From: Brevundimonas sp. AJA228-03 | Lineage (GTDB): Bacteria > Pseudomonadota > Alphaproteobacteria > Caulobacterales > Caulobacteraceae | Direction: 5' to 3' | NCBI RefSeq assembly: GCF_017795885.1 | Contig: NZ_CP059297.1 | Span: 2,423,001 to 2,487,000, forward strand | Length of the DNA: 64,000 bases | Shown here: piece by piece, positions 8,941 through 18,585 of the stretch | How positions within the stretch are numbered: the first letter of the stretch is position 1 | How the letters are laid out: each line of letters starts with the position of its first letter | The notes under the pieces: model-generated | The model's input: only the letters and a program-made list of their open reading frames with translations | The model's database searches: none | Told to the model about the DNA's origin: nothing | Made by a program: the position numbers and the translations under genes

Positions 8941-10827
8941 TCAGCCGCCACCCAGGGCGACGGCGGCGTGATAGGTCACGAAGGCCGCGCCATAGGCCAG
9001 GGCGAACATGTAGGCGATCATCACCCACATCCATTTCCAGCTGTTCAGCTCGCGCTTCACCACCCCCAGCGTCGCTACGCACTGGGGCGCGAAGACATAC
9101 CAGGCCAGGAAGCTCAGGCCCGTCGCCAGCGACCACTGCGCCGACAGCGTCGCGCCCAGCAGGCTTCCCGCCGCCTCCGGATCGCCGATGGCATAGACGG
9201 TGCCGAGCGCCGCCACCGCAACCTCGCGCGCCGCCATGCCGGGCACCAGGGCCACGACCATCTGCCAGTTGAAGCCGATCGGCGCGAACAGCGGCTCCAG
9301 CGCATGACCGATCATGCCGGCGAACGACCAGTCGATCGCCGGGCCGACGGCCCCCTCGGGCGGATAGGGGAAGGTCGACAGGGCCCAGACCACGATCATC
9401 AAGGGCAGGATGATCCTGGCCGCCCGCGCCATGAAGATGCGCGCCCGGATCCACAGATTGATCGCCACCGACTTCACGTCCGGCGCCTTGTAGGCCGGCA
9501 GCTCCATCATGAAGGGCTCCACCGCCCCTCTCCAGAACACCTTGCGGATGACGAAGGAGACCAGAAGCGCGCTGACGATGCCCGTCGCATAGAGGCCGAA
9601 CATCACCAGCCCCTGCAGGTTGGCGAAGCCCCAGACCGTCTCGTTCGGAATGAAGGCGGCGATGATCAGCGTATAGACCGGGATGCGGGCCGAGCAGGTC
9701 ATCAGCGGCGCCACCAGGATGGTCGTCAGCCGGTCGCGCTTCGAATCGATCACCCGCGCCGCCATGATCCCCGGAATGGCGCAGGCAAAGCTGGACAGCA
9801 GCGGAATGAAGGCCCGCCCGTGCAGGCCCGCGCCACCCATGATTCGGTCCATCAGGAAGGCCGCCCGGGCCATATAGCCGAAGTCCTCCAGCACGATGAT
9901 GAACAGGAACAGGATCAGGATCTGGGGCAGGAAGACCAGCACCGATCCGACGCCGGCGATGACGCCATCGACCAGCAGGCTCTGCACCAAGGGCCAGACC
10001 GGCCCGGTGTCGGGAACGACGGATGCGACACCGACGCCCAGCCCGCCGAAGCCCGCCTCGATCCCGTCCATCAGCGGCGTGGCCCAGGTGAAGACCGCCT
10101 GGAACATGACGAACAGCAGCACCATCAGGATGGCCAGCCCGGCCACGGGATGCAGCAGCACACCGTCGATCCTGCCGGTCAGGGTGTCGGGTCGCTCGGG
10201 CGGGCGCACGCAGTCGCGCATGATCTGCTCGGCGCGGCGGTGCGCACTGCGCAGGGCCTCGGCGTCCGGCGCGGTCCAGCCATCGCCGGCCGACGACCAG
10301 CCCGGCCCGGCGGCCGTCTCGATGCCCTCCACCAGTTCGGCGATGCCGCGCTTTCGCGTCGCCACGGTGGTGAAGACCGGAACGTCCAGCGCACGCGACA
10401 GTCGCTCCAGATCGATCCGCAGACCCTGGCGCTGGGCGATGTCGTACATGTTGAGGGCCAGCACCATCGGCCGACCGACGGCCTTCAGCTCCAGGATCAG
10501 CCGCAGAACCAGTCGCAGGTTGGTCGCATCGGCCACGGCGACGATGACGTCGGGCACGGCCTCGCCCTGTAACCGGCCCAGCACGGCGTCGCGGGTGACC
10601 TCCTCGTCGGGACTGCGGGCGCGCAGGGAATAGGTACCCGGCAGGTCCAGCACCGACATCGACCGGCCCGAAGCGGCCAGCACCCGGCCTTCCTTGCGTT
10701 CGACGGTGACGCCGGCGTAGTTGGCGACCTTCTGGTGGGCCCCGGTCAGGGCATTGAACAGCGCGGTCTTGCCCGAGTTGGGATTGCCGACCAGCGCGAC
10801 CCGGACGGGCCTGACGGCGACGTCCAT
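8941..10827 (-). CDS. feoB: Ferrous iron transporter FeoB
   Basis: 628 aa. FeoB imports Fe2+ across the inner membrane. The N-terminal G-domain has G1 GNPNSGKT at residues 14-21, G3 DLPGTYSL and G4 NMYD. A helical spacer follows, then the membrane domain with two gate repeats (LVFLPQILILFLFIIVLED and the PAYKAPDVK region). It lies 2 bp downstream of feoA. No feoC is visible; the C-terminus is short, as in other alphaproteobacterial FeoB. Iron-dependent control is likely through a box upstream of feoA. Confidence 0.95.
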   Translation of the reverse strand: MDVAVRPVRVALVGNPNSGKTALFNALTGAHQKVANYAGVTVERKEGRVLAASGRSMSVLDLPGTYSLRARSPDEEVTRDAVLGRLQGEAVPDVIVAVADATNLRLVLRLILELKAVGRPMVLALNMYDIAQRQGLRIDLERLSRALDVPVFTTVATRKRGIAELVEGIETAAGPGWSSAGDGWTAPDAEALRSAHRRAEQIMRDCVRPPERPDTLTGRIDGVLLHPVAGLAILMVLLFVMFQAVFTWATPLMDGIEAGFGGLGVGVASVVPDTGPVWPLVQSLLVDGVIAGVGSVLVFLPQILILFLFIIVLEDFGYMARAAFLMDRIMGGAGLHGRAFIPLLSSFACAIPGIMAARVIDSKRDRLTTILVAPLMTCSARIPVYTLIIAAFIPNETVWGFANLQGLVMFGLYATGIVSALLVSFVIRKVFWRGAVEPFMMELPAYKAPDVKSVAINLWIRARIFMARAARIILPLMIVVWALSTFPYPPEGAVGPAIDWSFAGMIGHALEPLFAPIGFNWQMVVALVPGMAAREVAVAALGTVYAIGDPEAAGSLLGATLSAQWSLATGLSFLAWYVFAPQCVATLGVVKRELNSWKWMWVMIAYMFALAYGAAFVTYHAAVALGGG

Positions 10828-10829
10828 GC

Positions 10830-11102
10830 CTACTCGGCGGCTTGAGCGAACAGTTCGATGGTCAGCCCGCGCGCCTCACGGCGACGAAGGGCGACGCGCA
10901 TGTCGTCCACCTTCAGGGCCATGGGATCCCTGCCGATGGCCCCCTGATGCAGCAGCTGGATCACGGCCCCCTCGACCAGACCCAGTTCCAGCAGGCGGCG
11001 TTCCAGCTCGGCCCCGTGCTCGTCGCGGGCATCGGTGCCGACCCGGGTGATGACACCCTTGTCGCCCAGACGCGCTTCGGACAGGGGAATGACGTTGCTC
11101 AT
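10830..11102 (-). CDS. feoA: Ferrous iron transport protein FeoA
   Basis: 90 aa, a small SH3-like cytosolic protein that works with FeoB. The sequence MSNVIPLSEARLGDKGVI and the C-terminal VDDMRVALRRREARGLTIEL match the family. I chose ATG 11102, preceded by AAGGCGAG, over an in-frame ATG at 11126 that adds MISGKASV. It is co-transcribed with feoB. Confidence 0.9.
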   Translation of the reverse strand: MSNVIPLSEARLGDKGVITRVGTDARDEHGAELERRLLELGLVEGAVIQLLHQGAIGRDPMALKVDDMRVALRRREARGLTIELFAQAAE

Positions 11103-11141
11103 GACGCTCGCCTTACCGGAGATCATTTGCCTCTCCGTTAC

Positions 11142-11150
11142 TGCGAACGC
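11142..11150. promoter_or_regulatory. Possible iron-response motif upstream of feoA
   Basis: TGCGAACGC lies about 40 bp upstream of the feoA start, in TACTGCGAACGCTTATCAG. The same nonamer occurs upstream of the Bfd-like gene at 63815-63823. TGCGAA resembles one half of a Fur box in this group. A proposal only. Confidence 0.4.
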
Positions 11151-11206
11151 TTATCAGACGCGTGTGCGGTCCGTCCAGCATTTCGTCACGGAACGGACCG
11201 CCTGCG

Positions 11207-14200
11207 CTATTCCGCCGCCGCCGGAACCGGATCGTTGGCGGTCGCCTCCCGCGCTTCCCACTCCTCGATCTTGCGGGCCGTGTATTCAGGCGACCGGGTG
11301 AAGCGGGCCAGGGCGCCGTAGATCACCGGCACCACGAACAGGGTCAGCAGGGTGGAGAACATCGCGCCTGTGAAGATCACCACGCCGATGGTCTGGCGAC
11401 TGCCCGCACCCGCTCCCTGCCACAGTACCAGAGGCAGGGCACCGAATGCGGTCGCGATCGAGGTCATGATGATCGGGCGCAGCCGCAGGGACGCGCTCTC
11501 GATGATCGCCTCGGTGATCGACCGTCCCTGGTCGCGCAGCTGGTTGGCGAACTCCACGATCAGAATGCCGTTCTTGGCGGCGATCCCGATCAGGATGATC
11601 AGGCCGATCTGGGAATAGATGTTCAGGCTGGACCCGGCCATGAACAGGCCGAACAGCCCGCCCGCCGCCGCCAGGGGCACCGTCAGCATGATGACCGCCG
11701 GCGTGATCCAGCTTTCGAACTGGGCCGCCAGCACCAGGAAGACCAGCAGCAGCGCCAGGGCAAAGGCCCAGGTCACGGCTCCGCCCGCCTCCTGCTGGTC
11801 GCGCGCCGCGCCACCATACTGGATATTGACCACGCCGCTCGGCTGCTCCGCGATCTGCATGTTCATGAAGGCGACGGCATCGGCGATGGTGGTGCCGGGG
11901 TTCAGGTCGGCCGACAGGGTGATGGCGCGCTGGCGATCCAGTCGCCGACGATCCGGCGTATCGCCGGATGTCCGGGTCGTGACCACGGACGACAGCGGCA
12001 CCAGCGCGCCCGAGCCGGCGCCGACGTACAGGGTTTCCAGATCGCCCAGAGACGACCGGTCCTCCCGATCCGTCTGCAGGATGACGTCGTATTCCTGGCC
12101 GCCACGGATATAGGTCGTGGCCCGTCGCGATCCGAACATCGTCTCCAGGGTCCGGCCGATCTCCTGTGAGGACACGCCCAGGGCCGCTGCCTTTTCGGGA
12201 TCGACCTCGACCAGCAGGCGCGGGGCGTTCGGCTCATAGTTCAGGCGCGGCCGCGAGAAGCCGGGATTTTCCTGCGCCGCCGCCAGCACGGGCTGCAGCC
12301 AGTCGTAGATCTCGCCATATTCGGACCCGGTGACGATCATCTCGATCGAGTTGGAACCGCCGCCCCCGCCACCGCCACCGCCGCGCTGGAAGGCGCCGGG
12401 GACCGAGGCGTTGACCTGGGCCCCCGTCTGGCCGCGCAGCTTGCCGTTCAGCTCCTGGGCGATCTCATCGGCTGTCCGGTCCCGCTCGGACCAGTCCTTC
12501 AGGATCAGGGACGCATTGCCGGAGTTGAAGCTGCCGCCGCCGAAGCCGGGCGACGAGATCAGATAGCTCTCGACCTCTCCGCCGTTCTTGTACTCGGCCA
12601 GGATGGGTTCCAGCCCCAGCACGATCTTGCGGGTGTAGTCGAAGCCGGCCCCTTCCGGCCCCTGCACACGCACCTGGACCCGGCCGCGATCCTCCGGCGG
12701 CACCAGTTCGTCGGGCAGGGTCAGGAACATGGTCGCAGCCCCCGCACCGACCAGCAGGATCAGCAAGGATACGCCGACCACCGCGACCCGCTTGCCGACC
12801 ATCATCCTCAGCGAGTCGGCATAGGAGTTCTTCAGCCCGTCCATCGCCCAGTCGACCTTGCGCGCCAACCAGCCGGACCCGGCGGCGGGCCGCAGGATTT
12901 TGGACGCCAGCATCGGCGACAGGCTGAGCGCGAGAAAGGCCGAGAAGGCCACTGCCGCCGCGATGGCCGCCGCCAGCTCCACGAACAGCCGTCCGACGTA
13001 CCCCGGCAGGAACAGCAGCGGCGCGAACACCGACAGCAGGGTAATGGTCGTGGCGACAACGGCGAAGAACACCTGGCGCGTCCCGCGCTCGGCCGCGACC
13101 AGAGGGGGTTCCCCGTGATCCAGCCTGCGCTGGATGTTCTCGACCACCACAATGGCATCATCGACCACCAGGCCGACGGCCAGAACCAGGGCCAGCAGGG
13201 TCAGGAGGTTCAGGGAGAAACCCAGCGGGGCGAGGACGATGAAGGTCGACAACAGGCAGATCGGTGCCACGATCGACGGGATCAGCGCCGCGCGCAGGCT
13301 GCCGAGGAAGATGAAGTTCACCAGGGCGACCAGCGCCATGGAAATGCCGATGGTGATCCAGACCTCGTCGATGGCATGCGAGGTGAAGACCGAGTTGTCG
13401 GACCCCACGACCAGTTCCGTGCCCTCGGGCAGGCTCGGCCGGATTTCGTCGACGAGCGCGGTGACCCCCTTGGAGATTTCAAGGTCGTTCGACTGGGCCT
13501 GACGCGTCACGGCCAGACCGATCTGGTCCAGGCCGTTACCGCGGAACAGGCGCCGCGATTCGGCCGGGGCCTCCTCGACCCGGGCGATGTCGCCCAGACG
13601 GGTCACATAGGTGGCGCGAGGCTGCAACGCGCCGCTGGCTCCCGATCCGTTGGGGATCGACCCGGTGGAGACCGCGCCGGAGGCACCCGCCGAACCGATC
13701 GAGGCCGAGCCGGTCGTGCCGATCGGCAACTGGGCGAAGTCCTGGGCGCGCGCATAGGTGCGGGCCACCCGGACGGTGTAATCCTTGTCGGTCGACTCCA
13801 GAGCCCCGGCCGGCAACTCCACATTCTGGGCGCTCAGCGAACTCTCGATGTCGGAGACGGTCAGGCCGCGCGCGCCCATGGCGTCGGAGTCCAGCCAGAT
13901 GCGCATGGCATAGCGCTGCTCGCCATAGATCTGCGCCTGGGCCACGCCCGGCACGGTCGCCAGCCGGTCCAGCAGATAGCGGTCGGCGTAATCCGTCAGC
14001 TCCAGCCGGTTCATCGATGACGACCGCAGGAACAGGATCATGATCGGCTGGCTGTCGGAATCGGCCTTGGAGACTTCCGGCGGCTGGGCCTGGTCGGGCA
14101 GACGTCCCTGGACCCGGCTGACCCGGTCGCGCACGTCCGAGGCGGCCACGTCGATATCGCGATCCAGGGCGAACTCGATGGTCACGTTGGACCGGCCGTC

Positions 14201-14455
14201 CCGACTGGACGAGGTGATCCGCTCGACGCCCTGGATCCCTGCGACCTGCTGCTCGATCGGCTCGGTGATCCGGTTTTCGATCACCTCTGCGGAAGCGCCC
14301 GCATAGCTGGTGGAGACCGACACGATCGGCGGATCGACGTCGGGCAGTTCGCGCACCGGCAGGAAGAAGAAGGCCGCCGCCCCGATCACGCACAGCACGA
14401 TGGCGGCCACGGCCGCCAGCACCGGCCGCCGGACGGAAATGTCGGACAGCATCAT
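11207..14455 (-). CDS. RND efflux transporter, HAE1 type (AcrB/MexB-like)
   Basis: 1082 aa inner-membrane proton-driven drug exporter. TM1 follows MLSDISVRRPVLAAV. The proton relay Asp pair is in LAVGLVVDDAIVVVEN (TM4), and the second half has QIGLIILIGIAAKNGILIVEF. Two large periplasmic domains are present. Oddity: a Gly/Ser/Ala-rich stretch at residues about 247-280 and a glycine run after FQRGG in the second periplasmic loop, both unusual in length. The stop overlaps nothing; the start overlaps the adaptor's stop by 4 bp. No outer-membrane channel is encoded here, so a TolC-like partner must come from elsewhere. Confidence 0.93.
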   Translation of the reverse strand: MMLSDISVRRPVLAAVAAIVLCVIGAAAFFFLPVRELPDVDPPIVSVSTSYAGASAEVIENRITEPIEQQVAGIQGVERITSSSRDGRSNVTIEFALDRDIDVAASDVRDRVSRVQGRLPDQAQPPEVSKADSDSQPIMILFLRSSSMNRLELTDYADRYLLDRLATVPGVAQAQIYGEQRYAMRIWLDSDAMGARGLTVSDIESSLSAQNVELPAGALESTDKDYTVRVARTYARAQDFAQLPIGTTGSASIGSAGASGAVSTGSIPNGSGASGALQPRATYVTRLGDIARVEEAPAESRRLFRGNGLDQIGLAVTRQAQSNDLEISKGVTALVDEIRPSLPEGTELVVGSDNSVFTSHAIDEVWITIGISMALVALVNFIFLGSLRAALIPSIVAPICLLSTFIVLAPLGFSLNLLTLLALVLAVGLVVDDAIVVVENIQRRLDHGEPPLVAAERGTRQVFFAVVATTITLLSVFAPLLFLPGYVGRLFVELAAAIAAAVAFSAFLALSLSPMLASKILRPAAGSGWLARKVDWAMDGLKNSYADSLRMMVGKRVAVVGVSLLILLVGAGAATMFLTLPDELVPPEDRGRVQVRVQGPEGAGFDYTRKIVLGLEPILAEYKNGGEVESYLISSPGFGGGSFNSGNASLILKDWSERDRTADEIAQELNGKLRGQTGAQVNASVPGAFQRGGGGGGGGGSNSIEMIVTGSEYGEIYDWLQPVLAAAQENPGFSRPRLNYEPNAPRLLVEVDPEKAAALGVSSQEIGRTLETMFGSRRATTYIRGGQEYDVILQTDREDRSSLGDLETLYVGAGSGALVPLSSVVTTRTSGDTPDRRRLDRQRAITLSADLNPGTTIADAVAFMNMQIAEQPSGVVNIQYGGAARDQQEAGGAVTWAFALALLLVFLVLAAQFESWITPAVIMLTVPLAAAGGLFGLFMAGSSLNIYSQIGLIILIGIAAKNGILIVEFANQLRDQGRSITEAIIESASLRLRPIIMTSIATAFGALPLVLWQGAGAGSRQTIGVVIFTGAMFSTLLTLFVVPVIYGALARFTRSPEYTARKIEEWEAREATANDPVPAAAE

Positions 14456-15642
14456 CGCACGGCCGCCTGCGGCTGCGCGGCTGTCGTCGGAGCGGCCGCC
14501 CCGGCACGCCGGGCTTCGCCCGCACCGCGGACCGTCACCGGCGCATTGGGCTGGATGCGGTTGAGGCCGCCCGCGACGACCCGATCGTTGGCGTTCAGGC
14601 CGGAGACGATTTCGACATACCCCCCCTCGACGGCCCCGGTCTCGACTTCGACGCGCTGGGCGGTCGATCCCTTGTCGCCCGCCGCGATGCGATAGACGAA
14701 GGCTCCGTCGCCTTCATACTGGACCGCCGCCTCGGGCACCGCCGGCGTGGTGCGCTGACCCTGCTGGATGGCGACACGCATCAGCATGCCCGGTCGAATG
14801 CGTCCGCCCGGATTGGGGAACTCGGCGCGAGCCGTGACGGCGCGGGTCGTCTCGTTGATCCGGGTATCCACCAGGGCGATTCGGCCCGAGAACGGCTCGT
14901 TGCCATAGGCGTCCGCCGTCGCCGTGATCGACAGACCCGGGCGCAGCACGCCGATGTAGCGTTCCGGCACCGGGAAATCGACGCGGATTACGGTGATGTC
15001 GTCCAGGGTGGTGATGACCGCGCCGGGGCTGATCAGCGTGCCCGCCGTCACCGTCGACAGGCCCAGGGTCCCGGCGAAGGGCGCACGGATGACCCGGTCG
15101 CCGCGCCGCGCCTCAGCCGCCGACAACGAGGCCCGCGCCGTGTCCAGCGTCGTCTGGGCCAGCTCGGCCGTCACGCGCGGCGCGATCCCGCGCTCTGCCA
15201 GGACCCGGAACCGTTCGTACTCCCGTTCGGCCTGAAGGACATTGGCCCGGGCCTGAATGATGCCGGCGTCCTCCTCCCGCGCCTGAAGCTGAACCAGGGG
15301 GGTTCCCGCCGCGACCCGCTGCCCATCCGTGAACAGCACCCCGGTGATCAGTTCAGAGGTGTTGGAGGTGACATTGACCGACCGCCGCCCGCGCGCGACG
15401 CCCAGCACATTGATCTGGTCGCTGAAGGGGCGCTGGGCGACGACGGCCGCCTCGACCGCCTGCCCCCTGCCGCCCCCGCGACCGCCGCCGCCCGGGCCGC
15501 CCGCGCCCGCCTCGTCACCGGCAAAGGCCATGCGCATGACGGCGGCCACGATCATCAGGCCCAGGACCACGGCCGCGGCGACGAGAAAGAAATGACGCTT
15601 GATCACGCGGGCACCGACTCCTGAAGACACGTCGGACGACAT
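14452..15642 (-). CDS. RND periplasmic adaptor (membrane fusion protein)
   Basis: 396 aa. One N-terminal membrane anchor (HFFLVAAAVVLGLMIVAAV, residues about 17-36) is followed by a Gly/Arg-rich linker. Then come the barrel-sandwich hybrid (VNVTSNTSELITGVLFTDGQ), an alpha-helical hairpin (QARANVLQAEREYERFRVL), and beta-barrel and membrane-proximal domains. I chose ATG 15642 (MSSDVSSG); an ATG nine codons upstream is possible. It overlaps the pump gene by 4 bp, so the two are one operon. Confidence 0.9.
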   Translation of the reverse strand: MSSDVSSGVGARVIKRHFFLVAAAVVLGLMIVAAVMRMAFAGDEAGAGGPGGGGRGGGRGQAVEAAVVAQRPFSDQINVLGVARGRRSVNVTSNTSELITGVLFTDGQRVAAGTPLVQLQAREEDAGIIQARANVLQAEREYERFRVLAERGIAPRVTAELAQTTLDTARASLSAAEARRGDRVIRAPFAGTLGLSTVTAGTLISPGAVITTLDDITVIRVDFPVPERYIGVLRPGLSITATADAYGNEPFSGRIALVDTRINETTRAVTARAEFPNPGGRIRPGMLMRVAIQQGQRTTPAVPEAAVQYEGDGAFVYRIAAGDKGSTAQRVEVETGAVEGGYVEIVSGLNANDRVVAGGLNRIQPNAPVTVRGAGEARRAGAAAPTTAAQPQAAVR

Positions 15643-15732
15643 AGCCGTTCCGCTTGTCGAGGAAACCAAAGAGTTTGTAACGCGAGCCTTTCCGGTTTCC
15701 GTCGCGGCATTCCACCACGGGGCTGCCGGGCG

Positions 15733-16515
15733 TCAGAACCGTCGCCAGACCGCGATCATGGGTCCTTCGCTGACCGGAGTCTCGCGCCCTGTCACGGTCT
15801 GACGCCATCCCGCCTGGACGCTCCATGGTCCGAAATCACGCACGACCGAGGTCTCGACCGACAGCCAGCGCGCGCCGTCGTCGTCGGTGACGCCCCCGAA
15901 GGCCTGACCCAGCACCATCCAGCCTGCACCGAACCGGCTGCCGATCGTGACATCCGCCCGCGTCTCGTCGGGCAGTCCATCGCGCATCCGCCGTGCGACC
16001 TGGAGCTCGGCGAAGGACCGGCCCGGCAAGAGTCGATCGACCCGGCCCCGCCCCTCCCCGAACGACCGCCCGACGGCGGCACGGACCTCCCAGTCCTGAT
16101 CCCCGACGCCGGGAGCGGCATAGCCCGCGTTTCGTCCCTCACCGGCACGCGCATAGCCCGCATACAGACTGACCGCCGCCCGATCGTCGCGCCAGGCCTG
16201 CCAGGTCAGTCCCATCTCGGCCGGCCCGCGTCCCTGATAGTCGAAGAAGGCGTCCTCGCCGGACTGCCAGTCGCCCTTGAACTGCAGCGTCAGCCGGTCC
16301 GTGACGCCATACTCGGCGAAGACACCGATGGCCCGATCCTCGCGCGCATCGGGCAGCGCCACGATCTGACCCGACGGACTATATCCGTCCTTCGCCCGCA
16401 TCACCTCGGCCTTCACGATGACCTGGGCGCGGCCCTTCTTTTGTGTCCAGGCTCCGGCCTCGGCCGACGACGCCACTGCCGCGAGGACCAGACCCGCAAG
16501 ACAGCGGCTGAACAT
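15733..16515 (-). CDS. Outer-membrane beta-barrel-like protein, function unknown
   Basis: 260 aa. Starting at ATG 16515, MFSRCLAGLVLAAVASSAEA looks like a Sec signal peptide with cleavage after SAEA. The mature part has alternating aromatic and polar residues (FAEYGVTDRLTLQFKGDWQ, VSLYAGYARAG) and ends in MIAVWRRF with a terminal Phe, typical of barrel proteins. The start overlaps the aldolase stop (ATGA), so it is probably translated after the aldolase. I do not recognise a specific family. Confidence 0.7.
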   Translation of the reverse strand: MFSRCLAGLVLAAVASSAEAGAWTQKKGRAQVIVKAEVMRAKDGYSPSGQIVALPDAREDRAIGVFAEYGVTDRLTLQFKGDWQSGEDAFFDYQGRGPAEMGLTWQAWRDDRAAVSLYAGYARAGEGRNAGYAAPGVGDQDWEVRAAVGRSFGEGRGRVDRLLPGRSFAELQVARRMRDGLPDETRADVTIGSRFGAGWMVLGQAFGGVTDDDGARWLSVETSVVRDFGPWSVQAGWRQTVTGRETPVSEGPMIAVWRRF

Positions 16516-17279
16516 CAGGCGTCGTAGCCGGGCGACTTCCGGTCCAGCAGGCGCAGGGCCCCCGGCCACGCCAGGCCGGAGACGAAGCCGATCCCCTTGC
16601 CCTGTTCCCGGGTCTCGGCCTGTGCGGCTTCGGGGGCCATCAGCACATGCTCGCGGCCGCCGGACAGCGCGGCGATCTGCTGGGCGCAGGCCCGTTCCAG
16701 AAAGAACATCCCGACCCAGGCCGCCGCCGCCGTCTGACCCACCGCCAGCGTTCCGTGGTTGCGGAGCAGCATCAGCGGCTTGTCCCCCAGATCCGCCACC
16801 AGCCGCTCCCGCTCGTCGTGGTTCAGAGCCAGTCCCTCATAGCCATGATAGGCGACCTGGGGCTGCAGCAGGCAGGCGTTCTGTCCGATCGGCAACAGCC
16901 CCTCCGCCTGGGCCGCAACCCCCACGCCCGCCACCGTGTGCAGATGGATGACGAAATGCGCGTCCTCGCGCGCGGCGTGGATGGCCGAATGGATCGTGAA
17001 GCCCGCGGGATTGATGAAGCTCTGCGTCTCCTGGACGATCTTGCCCTCCAGATCGACCTTCACCAGGGACGAGGCGGTGATTTCCTCGAAATAGTAGCCG
17101 TAGGGGTTGATCAGGAAATGATGCTCCGGCCCCGGCACGCGGGCGGAGATGTGGGTGAAGATCATGTCGTCCCAGCCATGCAGGGCGACCAGCCGGTACA
17201 GCGCGGCCAGGTCGACCCGAGCCTGCCATTCCCCGGCCGAGACACGCGACTTGAGGGTTTGTGCGGCACCGTCGGCCAT
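16515..17279 (-). CDS. Class II aldolase/adducin-family protein
   Basis: 254 aa. The family includes zinc-dependent fuculose-1-phosphate and ribulose-5-phosphate aldolases/epimerases. Visible features: HISARVPG, NPYGYYFEEITASSLVK, a zinc-binding pair in HLHT and the later RNHGTLAVG histidine. I chose ATG 17279 (MADGAAQTLKSRV); an in-frame ATG 17 codons upstream has no recognisable content. Substrate cannot be assigned; many members of this subgroup are only named from the fold. Confidence 0.85.
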   Translation of the reverse strand: MADGAAQTLKSRVSAGEWQARVDLAALYRLVALHGWDDMIFTHISARVPGPEHHFLINPYGYYFEEITASSLVKVDLEGKIVQETQSFINPAGFTIHSAIHAAREDAHFVIHLHTVAGVGVAAQAEGLLPIGQNACLLQPQVAYHGYEGLALNHDERERLVADLGDKPLMLLRNHGTLAVGQTAAAAWVGMFFLERACAQQIAALSGGREHVLMAPEAAQAETREQGKGIGFVSGLAWPGALRLLDRKSPGYDA

Positions 17280-17368
17280 GGCTGACTCCTGATCCTGGGT
17301 ATCGAGTTTGGGCGGCGACCCTCGCGCCAACCCGGCATGGGGTCAAGACGGAGCCCGTTCAGGCTTGC

Positions 17369-17383
17369 TTAACCAAGTTTTCA
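17369..17383 (+). promoter_or_regulatory. Candidate CtrA box upstream of a DUF2336 gene
   Basis: TTAACCAAGTTTTCA matches TTAA-N7-TTAA with one mismatch and includes the preferred TTAACC half-site. It ends 55 bp before the start codon at 17439. A similar box stands 54 bp upstream of the paralogue at 21123. Confidence 0.5.
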
Positions 17384-17438
17384 CGACCTCAAGGCCAGTC
17401 TTGGGGGCGCTCGGATACTCCTCCGACCGGAGCTCACC

Positions 17439-18569
17439 GTGAACGCTTTGATCCGCCCGCAGTCCCCTCATCCGACCGATGCGGGGACGCTGACCTCGGC
17501 GTCGCACCTGCTGGAACTCGCCCGCGGCAGGACCACCGATGACCGTCGTCGTCTCCTGCTGGGCATCGCGGCCCTCTGCGACGCCACGCCGCCGGGAGCC
17601 GAGGCTTCGCCCCTGCTCGGCGACATCTTCATGATCATCGCGCGCCAGGCCGAGAGCGATATCCGCAAGGCCCTGTCCGAAAGCCTGGCCTCGGCCGAGT
17701 GGGCCCCGCCGGCCCTGATCGCCATGCTGGCCCTCGACGAAATCGAGATCGCGCGGCCCGTCATCGCCGCCAGCCCCCTCCTGAAAGATCAGGACCTTCT
17801 GCGCGTCCTGCTCGAAGCGACGATCGAACATCAGATCGAGGTCGCCCGTCGCCCGCATATCAGCGGCAGGGTCGCCGATGCCATCATCGACCGCGGCGAC
17901 CCGGCCACCCTGACCGCGCTCGCCGGCAATCGCACCGCCCAGGTCAGCGAGGATGCCCTGGCGCGGCTGATCGAACACTCCAGCCGCATCGCCGCCCTGC
18001 GTGCGCCCCTGACACGTCACCCGCGCCTGAACGACGCCCTGGCCACACAACTGTATCAATGGGTCGGTCAGGCCCTGCGCGAGGCCATCGGCGAGCGCTT
18101 CCGGGTGGACGAGACCAAACTCGCCGCCGCCGTCGACACGGTCATCCGTCCACCCCTGGCCGAGCCCAGGGGCATCGGGAACGACGACGCCGTCGTCGAC
18201 AGGGAAGAGATGGAGCGCCGCCTGGTCGCCAAGCTGCAAAGCTCCGGGCAACTGCGTGCCGGCTTCCTGATCCGCGCCGTCCGTGAAAGGCGCCTCAGCC
18301 TGTTCGAGCATGCGATGACCGCTCTCGGCGGTTTCACCCTTGACCAGGTGCGTGCCGCGATGGTGCGCCCCGGCCCCGATGCCCTGTTCCTGATGTGCGC
18401 GGCCGTCGGTATCGACCGGGCGGTCTTCCCCGCTCTGCTGGAGGAAGTCCGTGCGATGAACGACGGTCGGCCCGGCGTCAGCCAATCCGGCGAGCCCGGC
18501 CCCATGTCCCTGGCCCCCACCGCCGCAGCGCGAGCGTTCCGGTCGCTGATGGGCCACGTCGGCGGTTGA
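17439..18569 (+). CDS. DUF2336 domain protein (paralogue 1)
   Basis: 376 aa, almost all helical with HEAT-like repeats: pairs such as [37 protein letters not shown] and [15 protein letters not shown] recur. Family function is unknown. GTG and ATG alternatives exist upstream but 17439 (MNALIRPQ) follows the CtrA-like box at a suitable distance. A divergently placed paralogue lies 1.4 kb downstream (19978-21123); both flank nadK and an Hpt gene. Confidence 0.8.
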   Translation: MNALIRPQSPHPTDAGTLTSASHLLELARGRTTDDRRRLLLGIAALCDATPPGAEASPLLGDIFMIIARQAESDIRKALSESLASAEWAPPALIAMLALDEIEIARPVIAASPLLKDQDLLRVLLEATIEHQIEVARRPHISGRVADAIIDRGDPATLTALAGNRTAQVSEDALARLIEHSSRIAALRAPLTRHPRLNDALATQLYQWVGQALREAIGERFRVDETKLAAAVDTVIRPPLAEPRGIGNDDAVVDREEMERRLVAKLQSSGQLRAGFLIRAVRERRLSLFEHAMTALGGFTLDQVRAAMVRPGPDALFLMCAAVGIDRAVFPALLEEVRAMNDGRPGVSQSGEPGPMSLAPTAAARAFRSLMGHVGG

Positions 18570-18585
18570 TGCTTCCAAACGCCGT

